A DNA stretch of 64,000 bases from Denitromonas sp. (GTDB taxonomy: Bacteria > Pseudomonadota > Gammaproteobacteria > Burkholderiales > Rhodocyclaceae). This document shows, piece after piece, positions 17,193 through 25,795 of this stretch. Below the pieces are notes generated by a model. It had not been told where the DNA came from. It did not search any database and was given only the letters and a program-made list of their open reading frames with translations. The stretch is from the NCBI RefSeq assembly GCF_034676725.1, contig NZ_JAUCBR010000004.1:511501-575500 (forward strand), written 5' to 3'. The position numbers and the translations under genes were made by a program. Positions within the stretch are counted from its first letter, which is position 1; each line of letters begins with the position of its first letter.

Positions 17193-18632
17193 ATGGATGC
17201 CAACGCCGTATTGCGCGAGGCGGTCGCCGGAGTCGCCACCGCCCCGTCCCGCCCGTATGACCCGGCCTACGACCCGCTGGTCAGCCCGACGCCGGGCCAG
17301 GGCCGCGACTATGCCCCCACCTACTGGATCGGTACCGCTGGCGAACCGCCGGCCGACGACGGGCCGATCACCCATGACATCGATGTCGATGTGGCCATCA
17401 TCGGCTCGGGCTTCACCGGCCTGACCACCGCCATCCACCTGGCGCAGGAATACGGCATCAAGGCCACCGTGCTCGAAGCCAACCGCTCGGCCTGGGGCTG
17501 CAGCACCCGCAACGGCGGGCAGGCACAGTGCGCCTCGGGCCGGCTCAAGCGCTCGCAGTGGATCACCCGCTACGGCCTGGAGGCCGCGCTGGCCCTGCAT
17601 CGCGAGTGTGTCGACGGCATGGAGACCTTCAAGGGCCTGATCGCCGATATCGACTGCGACCCGCAACCCGGCGGCCACCTCTACATCGCCCACCGCCCGC
17701 GCATCATGCCCATCCTCGAAAAGGAAGCGAAGCTGCTGCGCGAGACCTTCAACTACGACGCGCGCATCTTCGACGCCGCCACCGTCAAGAACGAATGGGT
17801 CGGCGACGAGGAGGCCTGCGGCGCCATGCACGAGCCCGAGGGCATCGGCATCCACGCCGGCAAGCTGGCCTTCGGCTACCTCAAGAAAGCCCGCGCGCTG
17901 GGCGCCACGGTGCACCCGGCCAGCCCGGTACAGGGCTGGGAAACGCGCGGTGGCGTGCATTACCTGAAGACGCCGGGCGGCGTGGTGCGTGCCCGCGCGG
18001 TCGGGATCTGCACCGGCGGCTATACCTCGAACCACCTGCACCGCGAGCTGAAGAACCGGCTGCTGCCGATCCTTTCGAACTCGATCGTCACCCGGCCGCT
18101 GACGGCGCAGGAGATCGACGCCTGCGGCCTGCGCACCACCCAGGTGATCACCGACACCCGCGTGCTGCGCCACTACTACCGGCTGATGCCCGACAACCGC
18201 CTGCAGATCGGCAGCCGCAGCGCCATCACCGGCCACGACGCGCCGCAAAAGCAGTTCGAGCAGCGCCTGATCGCCGACATGGAGCGCAAGTTCCCGGCGC
18301 TCAAGGGCGTCCAGATCGACTACTCGTGGTGGGGCTGGGTGGACGTGAGCCACGACATGATGCCGCGCATCCACCAGCCCGATCCGAAGGAGACGATCTA
18401 CTACGCGCTCGGCTACGGCGGCAACGGCGTGATGTACTCGGCCCAGGCCGGCAAGCGCCTGGCGCAGTGGATCGCCGGCAAGGGGCAGGACCTGACCCTG
18501 CCGATCTTCACCTCGCGGCTGCCCTTCCCGAACATCCGCGAGATGGTCGAATCGCAGGCCTTCGCGCCCTTCCGGCGCTTCGGCCAGCGCTTTTTGTACC
18601 GCTGGTACGCCTACAACGACGAGCGGCCATAA
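17193..18632 (+). CDS. tauY: FAD-dependent oxidoreductase, probable taurine dehydrogenase large subunit TauY
   Basis: 479 residues of the D-amino-acid oxidase (DAO) family. The FAD-binding motif VAIIGSGFTGLTTAIHLAQEYG lies near residue 70 and is followed by the family's CSTRNGGQ stretch. A C-terminal YALGYGGNGVMYSAQAGKRLAQWI completes the FAD site. It would oxidatively deaminate taurine to sulfoacetaldehyde, passing electrons to a respiratory acceptor. It sits between the TauX-like gene and the TRAP transporter. Related DAO enzymes act on gamma-glutamylputrescine or glycine betaine, so substrate identity is inferred from Xsc and TauR. Confidence 0.75.
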   Translation: MDANAVLREAVAGVATAPSRPYDPAYDPLVSPTPGQGRDYAPTYWIGTAGEPPADDGPITHDIDVDVAIIGSGFTGLTTAIHLAQEYGIKATVLEANRSAWGCSTRNGGQAQCASGRLKRSQWITRYGLEAALALHRECVDGMETFKGLIADIDCDPQPGGHLYIAHRPRIMPILEKEAKLLRETFNYDARIFDAATVKNEWVGDEEACGAMHEPEGIGIHAGKLAFGYLKKARALGATVHPASPVQGWETRGGVHYLKTPGGVVRARAVGICTGGYTSNHLHRELKNRLLPILSNSIVTRPLTAQEIDACGLRTTQVITDTRVLRHYYRLMPDNRLQIGSRSAITGHDAPQKQFEQRLIADMERKFPALKGVQIDYSWWGWVDVSHDMMPRIHQPDPKETIYYALGYGGNGVMYSAQAGKRLAQWIAGKGQDLTLPIFTSRLPFPNIREMVESQAFAPFRRFGQRFLYRWYAYNDERP

Positions 18633-18777
18633 GCCGCCCGGCGCCACCTGGACGACCGGCATCACCCAAGCGGCTACACCGCGCGGCCACCGCAGCGGAA
18701 AAGGCAGTCAGACCCCGTAGCCAGGCAACACAAGCACCGTGTATCGGACAATACTCAGACCCTTGCAGGAGACAACC

Positions 18778-19773
18778 ATGAACCTCAAAAAGACCGTATT
18801 GCTGCCCCTGATCACCGCCGGCCTGCTGGCCGCCGCCCCGGGCGTGATGGCCGCAAAATTCAAGATGGCGCTCGGCGACGCTGCCGGCGGCACACAGTGG
18901 GAGCTGGGCCAGACCTTCAAGACCCTGTTCGAAAAGAAAACCGGCGGCAAGCACACCGTCGACCTCTTCCCCAACGGCCAGCTCGGTGACGAACAGAACA
19001 CCGTCAACAACGCGGCGCTGGGCACGCTGGACTTCTCGGTGCTGGCGATCAACAACGTCACGCCCTTCTCGCCCTCGGTCGGCGTACTGACCCTGCCCTA
19101 TGTGATCCAGAGCGCCGAAGACGCCAAGAAGCTGACCCAGGGCCCGATCGGCAAGGAGCTGACCGAGAACACCATCCGCGACGCCGGCGTACGCATTGTC
19201 GGCTGGGCCTACTCGGGCTTCCGCGTGCTGACCAACTCCAAGCGTCCGGTCACCTCGCTGGCCGACCTGAAAGGCCTGGTGATCCGTGTGCCGAAGAACG
19301 AGATCATGATCGCCACCTACCAGGCCTGGGGCATCAACCCGACGCCGATGGCCTGGTCCGAAACCTTCACCGCCCTGCAGCAAGGCGTGGTCGATGGCCA
19401 GGACAACCCCTACATCACCGTCTCGGCGATGAAGTTCAACGAGGTGCAGAAGTACATCACCAACGTGCGCTACCTGTTCTCGCTCGAGCCGCTGATCGTC
19501 AGCGAGTCGGTGTTCCAGGACCAAAAGCCGGAAGTGCAAAAAGCCATTCTGGACGCCGGCATGGAAGCGACCGAGCACAGCTACAAGTATCTGCTCGAGA
19601 CCGAAGACAAGATCAAGAAGGAACTGGCCGCCAAGGGCATGCAGATCAGCGATGCCGCCAACGGCGAGAAAGAGTTCATCGAAAAGGCCACCGCTGCCGT
19701 CTGGCCGAAGTTCTACGAGAGCATCGGCGGCAAGGCCAAGCTCGACCAGGCGCTGAAGAGCCTCGGCCGATAA
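18778..19773 (+). CDS. TRAP transporter substrate-binding protein (DctP family), probable taurine binder
   Basis: 331 residues with a signal peptide of about 25 residues (LLPLITAGLLAAAPGVMAA). The mature domain is a typical DctP extracytoplasmic solute receptor: FPNGQLGDEQNTVNNAALGTLDFSV, then LKGLVIRVPKNEIM with the conserved arginine that binds the substrate's acidic group, then a QQGVVDGQDNPY stretch. It equates by position to TauK of the TauKLM taurine transporter. GAGACAACC is a modest ribosome site. Confidence 0.88.
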   Translation: MNLKKTVLLPLITAGLLAAAPGVMAAKFKMALGDAAGGTQWELGQTFKTLFEKKTGGKHTVDLFPNGQLGDEQNTVNNAALGTLDFSVLAINNVTPFSPSVGVLTLPYVIQSAEDAKKLTQGPIGKELTENTIRDAGVRIVGWAYSGFRVLTNSKRPVTSLADLKGLVIRVPKNEIMIATYQAWGINPTPMAWSETFTALQQGVVDGQDNPYITVSAMKFNEVQKYITNVRYLFSLEPLIVSESVFQDQKPEVQKAILDAGMEATEHSYKYLLETEDKIKKELAAKGMQISDAANGEKEFIEKATAAVWPKFYESIGGKAKLDQALKSLGR

Positions 19774-19783
19774 GCCGCCATCG

Positions 19784-19835
19784 CCGGGGCGCCCCGCCCC
19801 GGCCCGGCAACGCAGCCGGGGGGCCATCCCCCCGG
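19784..19835 (+). other. Two perfect hairpins between TRAP P and Q genes
   Basis: CCGGGGCG/CGCCCCGG (19784-19802) and CCGGGGGG/CCCCCCGG (19816-19835) are tandem 8-bp hairpins without U-tracts. They probably stabilise the binding-protein mRNA, which is needed in excess over the membrane subunits. Confidence 0.55.
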
Positions 19836-19895
19836 CGGTGACGCCAACCGGACCGATCAACGCATTCGCGCGCTCGCGACACCGTGGAGCCAGCC

Positions 19896-20441
19896 ATGTC
19901 CCTCAAGAAATTCATCCTCAATCTGCTCGGCAACATCGAGGAGTATCTGGCAGAAGCCCTGCTGGCCTGCTTCGTGGTCCTGCTGTTCGTCCAGATCCTG
20001 CTGCGCCAGTTCTTCCAGTACTCCCTGCCCTGGGGCGAGGAGCTGGCCACCTACATGTTCGTCTGGTTCGCCTACCTCGGCGCCACCGTGGCGGCCAAGA
20101 TGTCGGCCCACAACCGGGTGACCTTCCAGTTCAACTTCACCCCGCCGATCGTGCGCAAGGTGTGCATGGCCCTGGCCGACCTGCTGTGGGTGTGCTTCAA
20201 CCTGTACTTCGTCTACCTGAGCTATGACTTCGTGTTCAACCGCATGAACCTGTTCTGGAAGTCGCAGACCCTCGGCCTGCCGATGAAGTACTTCTACATG
20301 ATCCTGCCGATCGCCTTCACGCTGATGTCGATCCGCATTCTCTGGAACAACTACCTCACCCTGGTCAAGGGCGTGAACCTGGTCGATCCGGAGACCGAAG
20401 AGATCGAAAAACTCAAGCACAGCGCCACAGCACAACAATAA
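19896..20441 (+). CDS. TRAP transporter small permease (DctQ family)
   Basis: 181 residues with four predicted membrane helices and the DctQ signature LLRQFFQYSLPWGEELATYMFVWFAYLGA near residue 35. ATG at 19896 is preferred over a GTG 12 bases upstream. It partners the large subunit encoded 27 bases downstream and delivers substrate from the DctP protein. By position this is TauL. Confidence 0.88.
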   Translation: MSLKKFILNLLGNIEEYLAEALLACFVVLLFVQILLRQFFQYSLPWGEELATYMFVWFAYLGATVAAKMSAHNRVTFQFNFTPPIVRKVCMALADLLWVCFNLYFVYLSYDFVFNRMNLFWKSQTLGLPMKYFYMILPIAFTLMSIRILWNNYLTLVKGVNLVDPETEEIEKLKHSATAQQ

Positions 20442-20468
20442 AACGCGGCCCACCGCAGAGAGACAGTC

Positions 20469-21809
20469 ATGGACGCTTATATCGTAGAGATCCTGTTCGG
20501 CAGCTTCTTCTTCCTGATGCTGCTGGGCGCGCCGATCACCATCGCCCTCGGCGGCGCGGCGCTGGCCACCTTCGTGGTGGTGGAAAAGAACCCGATCGCC
20601 TTTGTGCAGATCGCCTTCACCTCGGTCGGCAGTTTTCCGCTGATGGCCCTGCCGGCCTTCGTGCTGGCCGGTGCCTTGATGGAAGCAGCCGGCATTTCCA
20701 AACGCCTGGTCGACATCGCCGAAACCCTGGCCGGCCCGATCACCGGCGGCCTCGGCGCCGCCACCGTGATGGCCTGCCTGTTCTTCGGCGCCATCTCCGG
20801 CTCGGGCCCCGCCACCACGGCGGCCGTCGGCATGCTGATGATCCCGGCCATGACCAAGCGCGGCTACGACCGCCCCTACGCCTCAGCCGTCACGGCCGCC
20901 TCGGGCGGCCTGGGCATCATCATCCCGCCCTCGATCCCGATGGTGATCTTCGGTATCGCCGCGCTGGGCCTGATGCCGCCGCCCGAGGCCGTCGCCAAGC
21001 ACGGCGAGTTCGCCTCGATCTCGATCCCCAAGCTGTTCATCGCCGGGGTGGTGCCGGGCATCGTGATGGCCGGCAGCCTGTTGATCATCAACTACTTCAT
21101 CTCGAAGAAGAACGGCTATGTCGGCCTGACCGACAAGTGGTCCTTCGGTGACATCCGTGCCTCGCTGCGCCGCGGCGTGTGGTCCATCCTGGCGCCGGTG
21201 ATCATCCTCGGCGGCATCTACACCGGCCTGTTTACACCGACCGAATCGGCCATCGTGGCGATCTTCTACACGCTCTTCGTCGGCGTCGCCCTGCACCGCG
21301 AGCTGAAGTTCCCGGCGCTGCTCAATTCGCTGCGCACCACCACCTGGATCACCGGCCGCGTGCTGCTGATCCTGTTCACCGCCACCGTGTTCGGCCGCCT
21401 GCTGGTCGAGCAGCGCATCCCGGCGATCATCGCCGAATCGATACTCGGCCTGACCGACAACCTCTACCTGATCTGGGCGATGATCATCTTCTTCCTGATG
21501 TTCGTCGGCATGTTCATGGAAACCCTGGCGGCGATCATGATCCTGGTGCCGGTGCTGCTGCCGGTGATGTACACCATCGGGGTCGACCCGACGCACGTGG
21601 GCATCGTGGTGATCTGCACCTTGTCGGTCGGCTTCATGACCCCGCCGCTGGGCGAGAACCTGTTTGTCGCCTCGGGTATCGGCGGATCGAGCATCGAGGC
21701 CATCGTCTCGCGCATCCACCCCTTCGTCATCGTCTCGGTGATCGCGATCTTCCTCATCGCCTATGTCCCGCAACTGTCCCTCTGGCTACCCGGCCTGCTG
21801 GGCTACTGA
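20469..21809 (+). CDS. TRAP transporter large permease (DctM family)
   Basis: 446 residues, strongly hydrophobic, with the DctM pattern GAISGSGPATTAAVGMLMIPAMTKRGYD near residue 115 and a SGGLGIIIPPSIPMVIFGI segment near 145, conserved in the sodium-coupled transport core. The ribosome site GAGAGACA precedes ATG at 20469. It completes the three-gene TRAP system and by position is TauM. Confidence 0.92.
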   Translation: MDAYIVEILFGSFFFLMLLGAPITIALGGAALATFVVVEKNPIAFVQIAFTSVGSFPLMALPAFVLAGALMEAAGISKRLVDIAETLAGPITGGLGAATVMACLFFGAISGSGPATTAAVGMLMIPAMTKRGYDRPYASAVTAASGGLGIIIPPSIPMVIFGIAALGLMPPPEAVAKHGEFASISIPKLFIAGVVPGIVMAGSLLIINYFISKKNGYVGLTDKWSFGDIRASLRRGVWSILAPVIILGGIYTGLFTPTESAIVAIFYTLFVGVALHRELKFPALLNSLRTTTWITGRVLLILFTATVFGRLLVEQRIPAIIAESILGLTDNLYLIWAMIIFFLMFVGMFMETLAAIMILVPVLLPVMYTIGVDPTHVGIVVICTLSVGFMTPPLGENLFVASGIGGSSIEAIVSRIHPFVIVSVIAIFLIAYVPQLSLWLPGLLGY

Positions 21810-21815
21810 CCGGTA

Positions 21816-21842
21816 CGGCCGGGCCGCATCACGGCCCGGCCG
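21816..21842 (+). terminator. Hairpin after the TRAP large permease gene
   Basis: A perfect 11-bp stem, CGGCCGGGCCG / CGGCCCGGCCG, with loop CATCA. It is followed only by a weak CGCCCTTTG run. It may act as a terminator or a partial attenuator before the Cache-domain gene. Confidence 0.5.
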
Positions 21843-21904
21843 CGCCCTTTGCATCCGAACCTCGCTGCCACACCGGTAACGCGACCGCTTCCAGGGAGAA
21901 ACCC

Positions 21905-22786
21905 ATGTTCCCAGCCCCCCGCCGCCATCTTCGCGCCTTGCTGCTCGCCCTCGGTTGCCTCGCCGCCAGCCTGTCGCTGGCCGCCGCCGACGATCCGCCG
22001 CGCGAGGCGCTGCACGGCTCCCGCGTCGAGCAACGCGCCATGGCGCTGCTCGAGCGGGCGGTTGCCCATGTCGAGGCCAAGGGCGAGGCCGGCACCGCCG
22101 CCTTCAACCACGGGCCGGCGTTCATCGACCACGACCTGTACGCCTACGCCCTGAAGACCGACGGCACCTTCCTGGCCAGCGGCGGCGACTCGGCCGCGCT
22201 GGTCGGGCAGAACGTGCTCAAGGAGGTCGATCTCAACGGCAAGTCCTTCTTCCGCGAGATCATCGAGCAGGCCAAGGCCTTCGGCGCGGGACGGGTCGAG
22301 TACCGCTGGTTCAACCCGGCCGACGCCCGCGGCGAGCCCAAGGTGGCGGTGTTCCGCGCGGTGGGCGAGATCATCGTCGCTGCCGGCTACTATCCGCCGC
22401 GCGCCACGCCCATGCAGGCGCGGGTGCTGCTGCGCGACGCGGCCAAGGCCATGGCAAGCAACCCGGCGGCCGCACTGGAACACTTCCAGCGACTCGATGG
22501 GGCCTTCATCCGCGACGATCTGTATGTGTTCGTGGTGCGCCTGTCCGACGGCACCTTCCTCGCCCATGGCGCCACGCCGGCGCTGGTGGGCACCAACAGC
22601 TACGAGCTGGTCGGCCCCGACGGCACCCATGTGGTGCGGCGGATGGCCGAGCTCGCCAGGGACAGCGCCGAGGGCGAGTCGGACTACGCCTGGCGCAACC
22701 CGGCCACCGGCACGGTCGAGAAGAAGCACACCTATTTCAAGATCGTCGGCGACACGCTGGTGGCCGTCGGCTACTACCGGCGCTGA
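21905..22786 (+). CDS. Secreted protein with two tandem single-Cache domains
   Basis: 293 residues. A signal peptide of about 27 residues (LRALLLALGCLAASLSLAAA) is followed by two internally related units (about 40-165 and 170-293). Each has the order helix, FIDHDLYAYALKTDGTFLA-like or FIRDDLYVFVVRLSDGTFLA-like strand, and VAAGYY or VAVGYYRR end, matching the sCache_2 fold. No membrane anchor, kinase or methyl-accepting domain is attached, so it is probably a periplasmic ligand-binding or accessory protein. It may sense or scavenge the transported sulfonate, or partner a separate receptor. Ligand and partner are unknown. Confidence 0.8.
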   Translation: MFPAPRRHLRALLLALGCLAASLSLAAADDPPREALHGSRVEQRAMALLERAVAHVEAKGEAGTAAFNHGPAFIDHDLYAYALKTDGTFLASGGDSAALVGQNVLKEVDLNGKSFFREIIEQAKAFGAGRVEYRWFNPADARGEPKVAVFRAVGEIIVAAGYYPPRATPMQARVLLRDAAKAMASNPAAALEHFQRLDGAFIRDDLYVFVVRLSDGTFLAHGATPALVGTNSYELVGPDGTHVVRRMAELARDSAEGESDYAWRNPATGTVEKKHTYFKIVGDTLVAVGYYRR

Positions 22787-22789
22787 GGC

Positions 22790-23542
22790 TCAGCGCAGCA
22801 GATCATTGAGGTAGCGCACCGGGATGGCGTAGCTGATGCCCGAGGGCTTGCTCAGCACGTTCTCCTTGGTGTCCTTGACGAAGACCATGTTGAGCACGCC
22901 GATCACCGCGCCGGAGTCCGGGTCAAACAGCGGGCTGCCGCTGTTGCCGGGATAGGCCGTGGCGTCGAGCTGATAAACCGAGAACGGATCACTGCCGAGG
23001 CTGCGGATCTGGCGGGCGTTGAGCTCGCGGGCATTGCCGCGGGGGATGCTGATCGGCGTGATCGCCGAGACGATGCCACGATGGGTGGCCGGCTTGAGGC
23101 CCAGCGCACTGCCGATCGGGAAACCGGTAAAGGCCACCGACTGCCCCTCATCCACGTCGCCTCCCGACAAGGCCAGCACCGGCAGGGCCGGCCCGACGAT
23201 GCGCAAGGTGGCCAGGTCATGGTCGGGGTCGGAACGGAGCTTCTCGGCCGAGCGCACATTGACCTTGTCCCCCATCGGGATGGCGACGGCGAGCGTCTCG
23301 CGGCGTGCGGCATCGAGCGTGGCCGGCAAGACATGGGCATTGGTCGCCACGGTCAGCCCGTCGGCCACGGCAAAGCCGGTGCCGAGGAAACGGAAGGCCG
23401 GGCTGCGGGTGGGTTCATATGTACCCACGGCAACGATGGAGGGCTTGATGCGCGAGACGGTCGCAGGAAGGTCGGCCAGCGCCGGCGCACTCGTCACACT
23501 CAGGAGCAGCACGGACGCGGCAAGTCGGAGCCAACGGCTCAT
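22790..23542 (-). CDS. Secreted trypsin-like serine protease (S1C type)
   Basis: 250 residues with a signal peptide of about 23 residues ending in APALA. The catalytic triad is complete: His70 in VATNAHVL, Asp109 in DHDLATL and Ser201 in YPGNSGSPLF. No PDZ domain follows, so it is a short, DegP-like protease domain only. ATG at 23542 is chosen over a TTG two codons earlier, with AAGGGGA as ribosome site. It lies 12 bases after the SEL1-SLT gene and ends the minus-strand operon. Its stop and the Cache gene's stop share the palindrome CGCTGA-ggc-TCAGCG at 22781-22795. Confidence 0.85.
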   Translation of the reverse strand: MSRWLRLAASVLLLSVTSAPALADLPATVSRIKPSIVAVGTYEPTRSPAFRFLGTGFAVADGLTVATNAHVLPATLDAARRETLAVAIPMGDKVNVRSAEKLRSDPDHDLATLRIVGPALPVLALSGGDVDEGQSVAFTGFPIGSALGLKPATHRGIVSAITPISIPRGNARELNARQIRSLGSDPFSVYQLDATAYPGNSGSPLFDPDSGAVIGVLNMVFVKDTKENVLSKPSGISYAIPVRYLNDLLR

Positions 23543-23554
23543 GGGCAATTCCCC

Positions 23555-24469
23555 TTATCGGTCGGCCATGAACAGAGGCGTCATGACTGCAGACGATTCA
23601 ACCACACTCGCGTCATAAGGGTGTTGCCGTTCGCTGAAAAACCCGAGGATCCGTGTCACGTAGGCCTGGGTTTCGGGATAGGGTGGCACGCCCTTGAAGC
23701 GCTCCACGGCGCCTTCTCCGGCATTGTAGGCGGCCGCCACCAGGCGCACATCGCCGCGAAAATAGGCCAGCAGCCAGCGCAGGTAGGCCAGCCCACCGCG
23801 GATGTTCTGCGCCGGATCGTAGGCATTGCGCACGTTGAAGCGCTCGGCCGTCTCGGGGATCAGCTGCATCACCCCCATGGCGTTGCGCGGTGACAGCGCC
23901 TGCGGATTGAAGGCCGACTCGGTTGCCGCGATGGCCAGGGCGAAGCGGGCGTCCACCCCGAAGTCGGGCGCGGTGCGGGCCACCTGCTCGATGATCGGAT
24001 GACGATCGGCCGGCAGCCGGGCCATCAAGCGCGTGATCAGCCCCGCGTCCTGCTCCCAGGCCGGTGCGTGCAGGCAGTCGGGGACGTTGCCGGTATAGGG
24101 GCCGGTGAAGCGCTGCATCCGGTCGGCCTGTGGGTGGGCCAGCATGGCGGCCATGGCGAACAAGGTGCCGGCATAGGCGTCGTCGCGCGGCACGCCGCGC
24201 CCGTTGGCGTACATCCAGCCCAGCGCATACATGCCATCGGCGCTACCCTGCCGGGCCGACTCGCAGTAGCAGGCCGCGGCGCGATCCGGCTCGCGCGGCA
24301 CGCCCTCGCCATGCTCGAAGCGCAGGCCGGCCTCGTGCAGATAGTCGGCATGCTGGCGGAGCGCGTCCTGCTCCGCTGGCGTGAGCGGGGTCTCGCCCAT
24401 CCGTGCCGCCTGCGCGGCCCCCGCCAGCAGGGCCAGCGACGCGCAAAGGACGAGCCCGCGGCGCATCAT
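23555..24469 (-). CDS. SEL1-repeat lytic transglycosylase (SLT domain)
   Basis: 304 residues with a short signal peptide (LVLCASLALLAGAAQA). Residues 45-115 carry SEL1-type TPR-like repeats (AACYCESARQGSADGMYALGWMYANGRGVPRDD). Residues 165-285 are a goose-lysozyme-like SLT domain with catalytic Glu184 in AIAATESAFNPQALSPRNAMGVMQL and a late AAYNAGEGAVER motif. It cleaves peptidoglycan in the periplasm. It lies 8 bases downstream of the UDP-sugar dehydrogenase, so it is probably part of the envelope/exopolysaccharide operon. Confidence 0.88.
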   Translation of the reverse strand: MMRRGLVLCASLALLAGAAQAARMGETPLTPAEQDALRQHADYLHEAGLRFEHGEGVPREPDRAAACYCESARQGSADGMYALGWMYANGRGVPRDDAYAGTLFAMAAMLAHPQADRMQRFTGPYTGNVPDCLHAPAWEQDAGLITRLMARLPADRHPIIEQVARTAPDFGVDARFALAIAATESAFNPQALSPRNAMGVMQLIPETAERFNVRNAYDPAQNIRGGLAYLRWLLAYFRGDVRLVAAAYNAGEGAVERFKGVPPYPETQAYVTRILGFFSERQHPYDASVVESSAVMTPLFMADR

Positions 24470-24477
24470 CGCATGCC

Positions 24478-25758
<1,281 letters not shown>

Positions 25759-25795
25759 GGATGCATTCCTTCAGATACAGAGTTTCAATTATGGC

